Counted from the stretch's first letter, positions 1 to 11,887 are shown. The stretch is 64,000 nucleotides of DNA from Crambe crambe (GCA_963924555.1 OZ004581.1:3534001-3598000), one strand, 5' to 3'. Made by a program: numbers and translations. The notes: generated by a model from the sequence alone, not told the origin.

Positions 1-560
1 TAGCCAGGTGACCTCAGTCCCGGAATTACTCCCAACATGTTAATTAACATGTAGCTGTGTGTAAAATAATACTGACTAGCCAACCTTTGATCTTCTACTA
101 TGAAGTTTTAGGTTCTTTTGAAGTAGTTAAATATTATGTGCTGCCCAGTAACTAGAATATTCCATACCAGCACATTTCTAGAAATTTATGGGATTGCATG
201 TATAGCTATATACATTTAGTTTTTGTTCCAGTTATACAAAATTCTCGATTGGCTGTAAGCAAAGCTAATGGGCCCATTACACTCTTCCATTGACCACTGC
301 TTTCAGTGTTTCACCACCCTAGTACTAACCATAACTGCACTGTGCATGTAGTAGTAATTAATACATTCATATTGTTCATATCATTCACTGTAATACCTAT
401 AATTTTTCAATTCTAAACATTTCAGACACCAGGATAATCAGCTTCCTGTTGGTGGTTATTGGGAATGATCAAGAGGCAATGTGAACATGCCAATTCAAGT
501 AACCAAGTATACAGATTGCTTGCAATAGGAAATCAAAAAACAGCATAACCAAAATTTACA

Positions 561-600
561 TAGCCTCCTTTCAAGTACATAGTCATTTGAAAGGAGGCTA
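561..600. repeat. Short perfect hairpin
   Basis: TAGCCTCCTTTCAA at 561-574 is exactly the reverse complement of TTGAAAGGAGGCTA at 587-600, with a 12-base loop. It is probably a tiny foldback relic of a transposon; nothing ties it to transcription termination. Confidence 0.6.
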
Positions 601-643
601 TATAAATATTGGTTTTGCTGGATCTCAGAACTTTTATACTGGG

Positions 644-775
644 TTTAGGCAGTGATGTAGGGATTATTATTGAAGGCAGCATAATTTTGATGTTTGTTCA
701 CAGAAACTGCTATAGGTAAAAGTACAGACTAACCCTACATGGCCTTTTTATTTAGCATAAATTTTTTTCCTTTCA
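644..775 (+). repeat. Dispersed direct repeat, copy 1
   Basis: About 130 bases starting 'tttaggcagtgatgtaggg' match 56457-56573 in the same orientation with few differences. Unknown interspersed element; no inverted ends or coding potential seen. Confidence 0.6.
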
Positions 776-2893
776 TATATATAAAGTCACTCATGGGGAG
801 AGGGGGAGGAATAATGACATCATTGTTTGCAATAATCCCTGCTTGTTGGAAGGGAGGTGAGTGTCTGTATTGAGATGTTCATTAGTACACACCATAAGAG
901 AGTTCCTGTACCCAATATACAACTCATTAAAGGTTAAAAGTTGTCCATTGGCAGTAAATATTGTTACCCTGTGTGCACATGTGCAGTAAGGGGTTAAGCA
1001 ATCAGTTAGATGTCCATATAGCCCCCCAAAAATTTCAGAACCAGCAAACCTTATCTCAATACTTTATAGCCTCAAAAGTCAAGACCCTTTTGCTGAATCC
1101 AGTCAAAACCAGCTCAATATGTGTATAATTTGCTCTTTGTACCTGCTGCGAAAAATATATGGCATGCATACAATAGATCATGTGGGGTATGAAATCTCCA
1201 ATAGCTCTAGTTATTGAAGGCAACAGATAGTGGTTATAGTCATTGTAGCATACTTGCCCATCAAGACATTTCTCTGGATCTGGGATATTTTTTCCCTGGA
1301 TTTGAATTTAATTTAATGTTATGATGTTATGTTAATGTATCTTGGATACACGCAAACATAGGCTTCAAGGAAGAATCTGATAATGTAGCCATTATCTAAC
1401 CTATAAAGAGCACTAATAATGATATTTCCCTGGATTTTTCTGTTGTTTCCCGGATATCTGGATTTGAGACCCAATCCCTAGATAATCCAGGGAAATCTGG
1501 ATGGTTGGTATGTATGTTGTAGGGATTTAGACTTCACTGCATCACTGTTCTTTATTGTGGGCAATGTTGATAATGCTGTAACCAATGCATAGGGACTATT
1601 ATAGACTTATTATTCCTCTGTATTGATGTTATACTCTCTAAGTAGGGATGGCGGGCCATTTTTTTAATTTTTAGGTGACCGGACATTTTGGTTCATAGCT
1701 CCTTCATACTACCACCCATGACCTTGAAAATAGGCTCAAAAGAAAGCTTATTTCATAAGCTTTCCAATGGCCTACTACTAAAGACCTCCAATAAGAATAT
1801 TCACATATTTGTGGTGGACCTTTGATATTCATTTTATAGCTTCTATGGGCCTGGCTACAGTACATGAATGTTTTAGGGGGTTCAGTTCAAAAGAAATTTT
1901 CATTACATGTTGAGACAAAAAAATCTTTTCAAAGGTCCACCACAAATATGTTGTGAGCTATTGTTGTCTGACTTAATCAGCAGTAACCTTATATGCCTAT
2001 AGTATACTGTAATCTTGACAGGGGGAAATATTCTGAGATAAGTACATGTAGAATAATACTATTATGATCAGACTTCTACATAAATTGGAGGACACTCCAA
2101 CATTTCTAACAACTTATAACCATAAAAGCTCTCTTGAATGAGTGTTTATCCATAATAGTTTTATGTACCACATATTGATGATAATTAACGAGGACTTTCT
2201 TATATTTGTATCACACCCCTTTCATCTCTAAATTAAGTGCAACCCAGCAAATGAATTTATAGCACATGCACATTTTACATGTTCTCTTATCTGTGTTGCT
2301 GTAATTGAAATTTTACCCTGATAAAACATTCATTCAATGTGTCCACACTTATTATAATGGTGGACATGTAGTGATCTAGCACTCCCTCCATCTCTACTTG
2401 TTGACCTTTCCACTTATACATACATGGCATTTATCATTTTCTTAACAATGGTGAATGGTATATACAGCGAAACCTCCAAATAACAGGGACAGGTTTTTAG
2501 AGAGGTTGGCACTTCTTAGAGGTTATAATATTATAGGAAAGGTCATTTCTTCCATCGAGTTGTTTGGCTTCTTTTCGGAGTCCCCTTGTTTGGAGGTTTC
2601 ACTGTAATCATGGCAGTTGTTTTATGAGGACTTTCTTGTGTTTATGTAGGAGTTCCTGTGGAGAGCTGGTTCATGGATGATTCTAATTCCCATTCCTGGA
2701 ATCACCACCATACTGGATTGTCCACAGACATTTGGGACTAGTGGCGTATGCATGCACTATGTATTAGCTATCATGCACCAGCACATTAATTATTCATCAA
2801 GTTGGTGGTTGCAACATTAACCATAATTATAATTTTGACATTCTTTGTGGTAATACTGTACATTACATGGGAGGGGCTACTAACTGCATTGCG

Positions 2894-3596
2894 TATACCG
2901 TATAGCGCTCTATTTTCGAGGCACTAATATTTCGAGGATAGCTATTTCGAAATTATTTCGCGGAATAATTTTCGAGGATCATTAAAATTATAAACTCCGC
3001 CTACAAAATGAATATAGCGTGTGCACATAGAAGCATGCATGCTGCCAGCGCTAGCTTTTAGTGTACGTGTAGAGTCGATGGTTCGTGGCTAACATGTTTA
3101 TCAAAGTATACTCCCAGTGTTGGGGAAGAACTGCTGTGCAGAAAAGAACCAGGAAATAGTCATGACCTGTTTGCTGTTATACTACAGGTAGCATCGTGGG
3201 CCATGTTCTCTGCTGCTCTTCTTGCAATTTCAGCCCTTTTTTTCTGAAGAAAACCTAGATTATGGCCCTCTGGTGCCAGGTAGATCCCTGCTTTAGCGCG
3301 GTAGAAACTTTCGAATTCGCTGCTTCTATAGAAGAGGAGGGAACTGACAGTGTGCCACAAGGATCTGGTAGTAAATAAGCTAGTAGGCAATGCTTTGGTT
3401 TAACGTTCAGAGCTAAAATATTAAACGATGATTTGACAGCTGCACTATACTATACTGTACTGTTTATACACTGCGCACGCGCGTACATAACACGTGGCAG
3501 GTAAAAATATTCGAGGGCACAATTTTCGTGTTTTGAGCAAAATCCGCGAAAACCTCGAAAATAAAGCGCCTCGAAAATAAAGCGCTATACGGTATA
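2894..3596. mobile_element. Non-autonomous DNA transposon with about 28-bp inverted ends
   Basis: The left end TATACCGTATAGCGCT (2894) and the right end AGCGCTATACGGTATA (to 3596) are inverted copies, and the match continues inward through the TTTTCGAGG word. Ends starting TA suggest a TA target site, as in Tc1/mariner relatives. The interior has several 'ttcgagg/cctcgaa' words and two short minus-strand open frames (3160-3390 and 3464-3664) with no recognisable domain. Confidence 0.75.
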
Positions 3597-4502
3597 AAAT
3601 TGACTACTTGCCATTTCTTTCTTCGCCCTCTCCTCTGTAGCGTGTCGGCTATTTGCCGGCTCACGGGTATAGATTACTAAAACTGTCCGTTGTGACTAGT
3701 TCTGGAGAATAGGAGGACGGTTAAACTTCTTAACTAGCAAAGAATTATATATCGGTGAGTGAACTGTTGAGATCAGTAGATCTGGTAGCTACATTAAGAG
3801 TTTTTCAATTTATTTATTTTTTTTTGGAGGTTGACCCTGGGATGCTTTTGGGTCCATTAGATTAAGCTTATACCAGGACCATTATTATTATCAGCTACTG
3901 TACATCAACTTAAAGTTTGTAGCTATGATCTTATGGGTGTGTAATTAGTTCTTCACCCTTGAATTTTAGTTTGGTGACTATCAAATCATGTCAAAGAATT
4001 ATGGTAAGCTACCTGTACAGTTACGACTTACAATATTATTGCTAGCTATGTCTCATGTCTCAGGCACAAGTCTTAGTTGAACTGAGTTGTAGCTAGCTAC
4101 AATTCCTGGGCTTTACCTAGACTGGCCAGCTATCGTGGGAGCAAAGGGCCAGGGGGTTTCAATGGAAACCACAGAAACCACTCTAAATCCGCCACTGATA
4201 TGCGGCGTGCGTCATCCCTACATAGAGAGAGCTGCCGCTCTTACTCCGTACAAATGTGAAACACTTTCAGATATCCTTCTACAGCAAATTCAATCATTGT
4301 CTCGTGCGCATAATGCAGACCAGTATGCATGCCTAATTGAAATTACGGGGCTTCCATGGTAATAACAACAATAATAATAATAGCTGCCTGAAGGAATCAG
4401 AGCTACATGATATGCATGCAAATCGAAACAAAATGAATTCAGAATCGAGTGATTGGCGAGCGAAGCGAGCCTCTCTCTGGTCATGTCAACGGAGCTCGAG
4501 AT

Positions 4503-5225
4503 ATAGATAAAGCATGTGCGCGAGGTTTCTGATTGATTTAGTGCACCGTAGCCCGAGGGCCGCAGGCCCGAGGGATGGTGCACTAAATCAACAAGAAACC
4601 GAGTGCGCATGCTTTATCTATTTTAGATCCCATTGCGCATGCGCGTAGCTACTGTAGTCCATAGTTACAAACATCAGTACTGTTTGGTTTGCTATAGCTA
4701 GCTAATTATTGTGTCTCCACTTCTTTCTTGAGTTGTGAAATGGCGGCAAGAATAGTCCACGTACCTGCTGATGCTCCTGTTATAGCTATCTATAAATCGG
4801 GGATACTCCCCCCCAGCACGAAGGATACAAATATTTTGTGCCTGCCCAGTCCGAAGATCAAAGAAGGCGGCGGCGTGTGAAACACCAGCTTGCTGTGGAC
4901 CAGCTAGAATGTTCCTTCTTTTATACTAGCTACTCTCAGAAAAGCTTGTTGGGTTTGAAACGTGGAATTTTAATGTTATTCATTGATGTTTATAATGACA
5001 TAACGTTTCAAACCCAACAAGCTTTTCAGAGAGTATAGTAGCCAGCATAAAAGGCAGAACTTCAACAACTTCTTCAAGCTGTTTTGCAGCATTCAGCATA
5101 GCCTGGGGATGCAAAAAATTAGTGCACTCCTACAAAATTAGTGCACTCCGATCCTACAGAATTAGTGCACACTTGCTGATTTAATGCACATAGCAACCAC
5201 ATAGCAATCACATAGCAACGGGAAG
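4503..5225 (+). repeat. Composite palindromic repeat, inverted partner at 41.4-42.05 kb
   Basis: This stretch contains two foldbacks: 4503-4621 (arms 'atagataaagcatg' and 'catgctttatct' around a CCCGAGG-rich loop) and about 4905-5050 (arms carrying 'aagcttgttgggtttgaaa'). They are followed by repeats of 'attagtgcactcc'. The whole arrangement reappears in reverse orientation at 41405-42052, so it is a mobile or duplicated unit. A related foldback occurs at 8297-8440. The open frames inside look incidental. Confidence 0.7.
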
Positions 5226-5528
5226 CGCTAGGTTTGTAGTCGAATTATAAGCACGAGGCCCGAGGGCGAAGCCCGAGGGGCGAGTGCTTATAATTCACTA
5301 CAAACCGCATGCGCGCGGTTAATAACTATTTTATAGCCCGGCGAGTGTACTACGCATGCTCAGTGCTTCTGTCTCTATAGCGATGTACTGGGATTTTCGG
5401 ATTCGTTGACAGTGCAAAAAAATTTAGTAAACCGGGTGCATCCGCATGATCAGGTTCGTTGACGGTTTAGTGCGCGCATGCGTCGATTGATTTATACCTG
5501 AAAAAGGCGGTAATTTTCAAATCATGAA

Positions 5529-6491
5529 ATGCCTCGACCATATTCTACAGACTTGAGGTGGAGAATAGTGTGGCTTTATCTCTCCACAAAAAATCCTGCT
5601 AGAGTTGCTGGTCTATTGAATGTATCAGAGAGTACAGTTTGGCGGTATATTTCATTGTTTCAACAAACAGGTGATGTTAAAGTGAAAGCTAGAAGATATG
5701 GCCCTAGGCCATTGATGGAAGACTATGAGCAGATGATTTTACTTCAATTCATCCTTGAAAATCCTGGCATATACTTGCATGAGCTTCAATTGTTGTTGCT
5801 TCAAAGGTTTGGTGTGTCTATCAGTGTTCCCACTATCTGTAGAACCTTGAGATTAATGCGTTGTACTCGTCAGGCTATGCACCGAGTGGCACTGCAGAGA
5901 TCTGAAACAATGAGAGCAAAATTCATGCATGAGATCTCAGTATTTGATCCTTCCATGCTCATTTGGCTTGATGAAAGTGGGTGTGATCGCCGTCATGCAA
6001 TGAGGAAGTATGGGTACAGTGTAAGAGGTACACCAGTATGCGATCAGAGACTTTTAATCAGAGGAATCAGGTACACAACTCTACCAATTGTGTCATTGGA
6101 TGGTATCCTTGATGTATTAGTAACAGAAGGAACAATGGATGGGGACCGTTTTATTAACTTCATACGAAATGTTTTATCACCTCATTTGCTCCCTTTCAAT
6201 GGCGTTAATCCACGGTCTGTAATTATCATGGACAATGCTAGCATTCATCATGTTGATGGTGCAATTGATCTGATTGAAAATCAAATTGGAGCGAGGGTAT
6301 GTTTCCTTCCAGCCTATTCTCCGGATCTAAATCCTGCAGAAGGTGTGTTTAGCCAAATAAAAGCCATTATGGAAGAAAATGATAAACTTTTCCAAGTTTT
6401 TTCAGCACCAAGAGCACTGTTAGCTATGGCATTTGCTTCAGTCACTACTGAAGACTGCAAAGGGCACATACACAATTGTGGATACATTTAA
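5529..6491 (+). CDS. IS630/Tc1-mariner family DDE transposase
   Basis: A 320-residue uninterrupted frame, the usual length for this family. The N-terminus (about residues 1-110) reads as tandem helix-turn-helix DNA-binding modules, including LLNVSESTVWRYISLF. The catalytic triad is visible: first Asp in WLDESG, second in IIMDNASIHH, and Glu in YSPDLNPAEGVFSQIK, with 35 residues between the second Asp and Glu. The enzyme should cut and paste the surrounding element (ends at 5388 and 7536) at TA sites. The ATG at 5529 gives the expected N-terminus (PRPYSTDLRWRIV). The frame is intact and the C-terminus complete, so it may still be active or only recently silenced. Confidence 0.88.
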   Translation: MPRPYSTDLRWRIVWLYLSTKNPARVAGLLNVSESTVWRYISLFQQTGDVKVKARRYGPRPLMEDYEQMILLQFILENPGIYLHELQLLLLQRFGVSISVPTICRTLRLMRCTRQAMHRVALQRSETMRAKFMHEISVFDPSMLIWLDESGCDRRHAMRKYGYSVRGTPVCDQRLLIRGIRYTTLPIVSLDGILDVLVTEGTMDGDRFINFIRNVLSPHLLPFNGVNPRSVIIMDNASIHHVDGAIDLIENQIGARVCFLPAYSPDLNPAEGVFSQIKAIMEENDKLFQVFSAPRALLAMAFASVTTEDCKGHIHNCGYI

Positions 6492-6545
6492 CATTAATAG
6501 CAAAATTAATAGTTTTTTGATGTTACACTAACCTCTTAAGCATAT

Positions 6546-7419
6546 CTAAAATTGTGTTTTTTCAGCACTGTATTCTTCTTCAGAGAGTATATTGGATTCA
6601 TGTAAGTTTTTAAGATCAGACAGCTGTTTATAGCATTTACTGCGATTGTCAATGACCTTTGTTGGACTTCCTGTAGAGGATGTAGGCTTACTATTGAGAG
6701 ATGAAGCATCAGTCTTCTTTTTTGAGCAATTCCCACCAGCTCTGACAAACATTGTTGTTGTTGGAGGCGTTTCTGTGCTAATATGGACACCACCCACACT
6801 CATCTCAGCCCATACTCTATACTGCATTGGGGTGTATGCACTCTCACCATGTCAATTCTTTTAAAATCATTTCAACACGTTCTTCTCTTTCGACACCTTT
6901 TTTCTTTCTTTTAGCCGTTCCTATTTCTTCCTCTTCTTCCGAACTTGTATAATCTCTAACTCGCTTGTTAGTTTTCAATAATCCATCACACCACAAAATG
7001 ATATTGGCTCCTTTATTCACATTTGACCATACCTCTAGTATATCTTCCTTGCTTCTCAAGCTGACAACACTACTCCCATGCATATAGCCCAAGTCAAATT
7101 TATTTGCAACTTCACCAAGCAGCTGAGTCTTTATTAAGTCTTTAAGTCCATCAACTGATGTCACAGTGGCTGTGCTGACATTTCTTAAAGTAAACGTCTT
7201 GCTGTTCTTTTTACCTTTCGAAGCTACTTTGATAAGGATTTTTTGAATAATCTTGGGGGCAGGAATCTGAGGTGATGGGAGGGGAGTGATAAGTACTCTT
7301 CCTGCGGTTGGTGCCACAGTTGCTCTGTGGCCATTATTAACGGTAAAATTGACATTATATCCTTCAGACCCAGACATAATCACGGATAGCAAGTAAGCAA
7401 AAGCCACTGTACACGACAC
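6546..7419 (-). pseudogene. Second transposon gene, frameshifted; SHOCT-like C-terminus
   Basis: Two abutting minus-strand frames look like one broken gene. The first (7419-6844, 191 aa) has a lysine-rich C-terminal patch (RVRDYTSSEEEEEIGTAKRK) that could be a nuclear signal. The second (6827-6546, continuing from about 6845) starts MQYRVWAEM and ends in NLHESNILSEEEYSAEKTQF, which resembles a SHOCT-type short helical motif. The first frame ends ...LKELTW-stop at 6844, and the other frame is open through the same point, so a small deletion near 6845-6855 explains the break. I do not recognise the N-terminal domain. The gene converges on the transposase and lies inside the same inverted ends, so it is probably element cargo or an accessory factor. 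Confidence 0.55.
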
Positions 7420-7536
7420 GTGCAGTTAACATGTCATGTGACATAGGCCTGCGAAGCAGGCGCGCGCCTACTGGTCATGCGCATGCACCCGGTACACAAA
7501 ATTTTTTTGCACTGTCAACAAATCCGAAAATCCCAG

Positions 7537-7704
7537 TACTGAGGTTTTCAGGTTGGTTGACACAAAATTTGCCAACAGTGCAGAATTAAATTCGTGCTCG
7601 CAAAATTTAAGAGCATTGCATTTATATGACAGTATTTTTGCTCGCTTGAATTTATCTCGCACATGCGCAAATTCTACTGGTCAACCAACCTGAAAACTTC
7701 AGTA
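7537..7704. mobile_element. Foldback element next to the transposon
   Basis: Inverted ends: 'actgaggttttcaggttgg' near 7538 pairs with 'ccaacctgaaaacttcagt' ending near 7703. No coding potential. It touches the right end of the IS630-like element. Confidence 0.6.
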
Positions 7705-7852
7705 CACCGAATTGCAGGTCGGTTGTCACAAAAAAAGGTCGTCAATTTGTACGCATGCGCGTTCATCTCAATTCAAACCAATGGAATTCAACACGCATGC
7801 GTGCAAATTGACGACCTTTTTTATGACAACCGACCAGCAAATCGGTGTACAG
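7701..7852. mobile_element. Palindromic MITE
   Basis: Nearly perfect palindrome: 'gtacaccgaattgcaggtcg' at 7701 pairs with the reverse complement ending at about 7852, and the arms run on through the 'aggtcgtcaatttg' word. The GCATGCG words near the centre are a signature shared by many foldbacks in this window. Confidence 0.65.
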
Positions 7853-8296
7853 TGGTTTTACTCAATCTTGGTCGTCAGGCGTCATCCGTATACGCATGCG
7901 CACTTTTGAAATTGCGCTCAGATTTGGAAAGAACTTTAGAGAAGTAAGCTTTGAAGAGCTAGCTAGTGACTGTTTTAGTATAGTTCTAACCTACTAGCAT
8001 GCCACTCACCTTCTCCGGTAAGATTTTCGAGGTTCAAAAGTCGAGCATGCGCGAGAATGCACACTCAGCATTTTGCAAGATTGAGTAAAATCACTGTAGC
8101 TACTTTTTGGCTGCTTACAGGAATATGGCCATCCCACTTCAACGTCGTATGGTACCGAACTATCTTTCACTCTATAACCCACCCACTCACTGTGTTGCCC
8201 ACGTAAGGTAGGGGCACAGCGTCATAATTATGGTTGGACGCTGAATGGCAAGTAGGGCAGCTAGTGCAGAATACCAGCCACGCTGTTAAACAGCTT

Positions 8297-8440
8297 GCAA
8301 GTTCTGCCTTTTATGCTGGCTACTCTCTGAAAAGCTTGTTGGGTTTGAAATGGGGAATGTGGTCAATGAATATCATTATAGCATGCGCACCATGTTCAAT
8401 GAATAATATTAATGAGAGTAGTTAGTATAAGGACAGAACT
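8297..8440. repeat. Foldback related to the 4.9 kb and 41.6 kb elements
   Basis: Carries the shared arm 'aagcttgttgggtttgaaa' plus 'agttctgccttttatgctgg' upstream, as at 4905-5060 and 41540-41680. The second arm is degraded here. Confidence 0.6.
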
Positions 8441-8703
8441 CTATACTGTCACATACTCACCTTTCAGTCTAGTCACAACTCCTTAAAAGTACAATATCAA
8501 CTTTGCAAAATCTTTTCCCTGTAAACACCACCCCAGGCTACAATTACATGCACTGTATCACATTTATAAATCCATGTAAATCGGTCCATTACCATGGCAA
8601 CGGGCTATAAATATATTTATTTATATTACCGCAGTCTCCTTGCCTGCAGCTTCCATCGCTACAGCAAGCTCACAAGCCTTTTCGACCTTCTTGATTAGAA
8701 GTC

Positions 8704-9010
8704 TTCACTTCGTAGCATCAAAGAACAATCCGCAAACTAATCTGTCTCTCAATGCTTGTTCAAGAAAGTTTTCAAACTGAGAGTCCTTGGAGAGCGAACG
8801 CAGAGCTGCCAAATACTCGAGCACGGTTTCTCCTTGTCTCTGATTTTGCTGATGGAATTGGTACTGCTCGGCAATAACAGTTGGTTTGGGCTGGTAGTGT
8901 TCCTTTAGTTTCTCTGTCAAAATGCTTGAAATTTTTAGTATTCGGCTGGTCAGGTGCAAATAATGCTCGTAGGAGCTCATAGTTCTTAGTGCCTACTTCA
9001 TTGAGCAAGA
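8704..9010 (-). pseudogene. Retrotransposon gag-like fragment
   Basis: Minus-strand frames 9008-8772 and 8980-8705 overlap in different phases and together resemble a Ty3/Gypsy-type gag: LLNEVGTKNYELLRALFAPD near the start, then QFHQQNQRQGETVLEYLAAL, where the R-x-Q-x-x-E-T-V-x-x-Y/F pattern is typical, and a following L-R-D-R-L-V-C-G segment. A frame change between the parts and absent flanking pol make it a relic. It only marks transposon history. Confidence 0.6.
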
Positions 9011-9311
9011 TCGCTACCTTTCTTCTAGCATTGTCTATCTAACTAAGGTGCTAATGCCCTAATGGCTCATAGTTTCACTGTTTTAAAAACCTCATTGTGG
9101 TCAAAACTTCAAAGCATATTATGGATGCCATAGTCTAATGTTAGGTTAGGTAAAGCTTCTACCACAGGACACTAAGAATATGACTTTACATTATATCTTT
9201 TGAAGATGAACATGTGACCAAACGCAATCTTCAGAAGAAGAGGGGAAGTAGTTTCTTATAATTACATATGTCAGCCTAGCATACTTTATAGCTCCCTGAT
9301 AATAATTGCAG

Positions 9312-9576
9312 GTATCCGTCCTTGGGAGGATGTTGTTGAAGAAATTGATGATACTCCATTAGGTGAGTATGTAATAGCATGTGTGTAGTTTGTTGTTATT
9401 TTTTAATAGCTATAATGTATGCTGTACATAATTATCTGTCAAAAGGATTTTTTTGTAATCCAGAAATGGATGATATATCTGATATAACAAGTGAATGTTC
9501 CGGAGTTGATGTACAGTATCTTGCACAAAATCTTCAGATACCTTATGACGACTTAATAATAAATAATCGAAAATAA
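9312..9576 (+). CDS. Two 3' exons of an unidentified gene
   Basis: Exon a (9312-9362) follows a cag acceptor and ends at GTGAG. Exon b (9464-9576) follows 'ttttgtaatccag' and ends in TAA. Both junctions are phase 1, and the joined frame reads IRPWEDVVEEIDDTPLE then MDDISDITSECSGVDV and ends LIINNRK. The product is acidic with no recognised domain. The phase-1 architecture matches the large gene starting at 11888, so this could be the end of a related neighbour or an alternative end of a shared transcript. No earlier exon was found upstream. Confidence 0.4.
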
Positions 9577-10217
9577 TAAACGAAGTTTTAGTATTATGAC
9601 ATCATATATGACGATGATGCGCATGCGTGTGCAATGCGATATCGATAGCAGCTGGAAAAAAACCTGGAGCAGATAGTTCGTGAAACAAAAGTATCGTGCT
9701 TCATTTCCAAGATCATGGCCGTTACCTGTCTCTCTTCTACAACGAAGCATCTCGCCTTCCGTAGCAATCTAGATTTTAGTCTGGCGTCACCAGCCCAGCT
9801 TTTCTTCTTTTTGGAGGACTTTCTCTGTAGTAGCCACGAATCACGAGAAGGTAGCCATCATGCATGTCACTTGGCCCCAGCAGCAGGCAATGATATAGCT
9901 ATTATGCACATGCATTATTTTCCATGTGCTTGCTAAGAAAATTAGACCTGCAGAAATTTATTATAGCAGAAATCACGAATTTAAACCTCCGAAAATTTAT
10001 ATGATTATGGTACATAACAACTCCAGGAAAATGGGCTCCTAAGTGGAGACTTATACCTTGTAAACAGGAAGACCAGTACCACAAGGGAAGGACCATGTAC
10101 AAACTGACTATCATGGTTGGGCTCTCTGGCTGCAGAGCTAGTGCATTCAAGGTGCATATCCCATCCGTTTTTATTTTCCAGGGTAAACACGACCTTGCAT
10201 ACTTTTGAAATGGTGAC

Positions 10218-10218
10218 T

Positions 10219-10278
<60 letters not shown>

Positions 10279-10290
10279 GTTATTATTGTT
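10218..10290. repeat. (ATT)n microsatellite
   Basis: About 70 bases of TTTATT/ATT repeats with rare G interruptions. It creates a false isoleucine-run open frame. A second simple stretch (AAAT)n lies at about 10397-10445. Confidence 0.9.
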
Positions 10291-10607
10291 ATAAATAATA
10301 TCAAAACAAAATGCAGTGTAAATGGGGCCTAAGTTACAGCAGGTCACTTGTAACCTGATGCCGGGTAGGCTTCCTTCTATTTCCTTCTATACCAGTAAAA
10401 TAAATAAATAAAAAAATAAATAAATAAATGAAATAAAATAAAAACAGACATCAAAGCTCAAATATTCTAATATGGGTAAGTGGGTAAGCCTTTTATACAA
10501 CTTATATGTGGTCATCTTCTCCAAATTGTATAAGTCTTCATCATGGGATTAAGGTGAAGGTCCAGACTGAGTTGAGATTGTAGTAGCTAGTTAAAAACAT
10601 TCTGGTT

Positions 10608-11237
10608 CAGGGTTCTCCCCAGTCTGGCGTTGCCGACCCCTTTTATTGGTGGGTGGGGGAAGGAAAAGGTCTGGTGTCGTTAGCATCAACGACTTGTGCT
10701 GGTGTAACTGTTGTGCCCCAATTAGATTGCAGTATTCCTGATAATTGGATTCCAGGCACATGGCTAGGGGAAGTGAATAAAAACGGTTGAAAACTTTGCG
10801 TGAATCAACCGTGGCCGAGTTCGAGACTGTAGCATCTAGCTAAAGCATTCAGGGAGCTTGGAGTAAGAACTATCAAGCCAGAACAGTTGCAGGTCGTGGC
10901 AGGAATATTGGAGCACGATGTCTTTGCTGTTACTTGCTCACAAGTATTACCGCTTCCTCCAAGAACTCATCTGTCCGTCTGTCCTTTACAGCTGATTTGC
11001 CACAAGCCAGGCACAAGTCTAAAGTAGCCATCTCATCTGAAGTAGCCATCTCGGATAGACTGTTTTCGCAACAACATTTGTGCGCTTTTATTTTATCATG
11101 TGCCACTGTATAGTTAATGCAAATTCCTTCAGCACAAGTCATTGATGCTAACAACACCAGACCAGACTCTTTCCTTCCCCCACCCACTAATAAAGGGAAT
11201 GTAAAGGGTTGGCAACGCCAGACTAGGTTCTCCCCTG
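10608..11237. mobile_element. Long-TIR non-autonomous transposon
   Basis: Left arm from about 10608 (gttctccccagtctggcgtt...) and right arm to 11237 are inverted copies over about 90 bases, with small gaps; both contain the 'gggggaaggaaa(a/g)g(g/a)tctgg' word. The interior (about 440 bases) has only short frames. The same 'ggaaagagtctgg' word occurs in the arms of the element at 25654-26239, so the two are probably related. It sits just before the COR exon, where 5' exons of the large gene would be expected. Confidence 0.7.
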
Positions 11238-11887
11238 GATTTATTGAAGGCATAGGGGAAAACCATAAAAGGGAGAGCCTGACAATTGAGTTTTCTGAGA
11301 TGACTCCTTGTGTAGTCTGAGAGAAAACCTATCACCACTTAATGATTAAGGCATTATGCATGGGGAAGAACTGAAGGTATTTAAGATGCCTGAAGAGAAC
11401 CCTGTGGTCCAGTTTACATAAAATGCAGCGAAGTGCTTGCATCAGTTCTGGTTCTGTTTACATAGGTTTTAGCAATACATTTGAACAGAAATGCAATGTC
11501 TCCAGAGCAACATTTTTTTAAATGTGCCATATAGCATTACTTCTCTTGCAGCAGTTATGGTTTATATTACAAAAGGCAAGAAACCAGGGCTACTATGGCC
11601 AGACTATTAAAAAAAAATTGGCGCTAGATTTTGAAGCAAAGTATTAGCCATCAAGGTCCTCCTTAAGCTTAACAGCAGGGTGGAATGGTTTGCGTGAATT
11701 TTGCTTTTTTTCATATAAAAGTAATCGTTGTAATATTGTGGAAGTCCAACTAACAACTCAGTCAGGTCATGGAGCAAAAAAGAAGTGGATAAAAAATTAA
11801 GGCTAACTTTAAATGCACATATCAAAAATAATCATGTATAATGCATTGTGCATGATGTTGTTATTAAAGCAAATTTACTTATTTTAG
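11238..11887. other. Non-coding stretch before the COR exon
   Basis: No exon, promoter or RNA gene could be supported. An in-frame TAA (11839) with no ATG between it and 11888 shows the COR exon is internal or spliced to something further 5'. Confidence 0.5.

Larger units (their letters stand above)
1..2893. other. Non-coding start of window, no gene recognised
   Basis: AT-rich DNA with no convincing exon on either strand. It holds a small perfect hairpin (561-600), a dispersed repeat (644-775) with a second copy near 56.5 kb, and an inverted pair built on the words for 'tttgtggtggacctttga' (about 1808-1830 and 1929-1948). No promoter or RNA gene could be supported. Confidence 0.6.
5388..7536 (+). 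mobile_element. Tc1/mariner-IS630-like DNA transposon, apparently complete
   Basis: Imperfect inverted ends of about 54 bp bound the element: CTGGGATTTTCGGATTCGTT from 5388 pairs with the reverse complement ending at 7536. Both ends are flanked by TA, the target duplication expected of the superfamily. Inside are a transposase (plus strand) and a second, frameshifted gene converging on it from the right (minus strand). It sits beside a foldback element at 7537-7704, into which it may have inserted. Confidence 0.8.

Noticed and set aside
4135..4362. 75-codon open frame at 4.1 kb
   Set aside because: Short, non-ATG start, runs into foldback repeats; no homology pattern.
10117..10332. Open frame with a long isoleucine run
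   Set aside because: Produced by the (ATT)n microsatellite.
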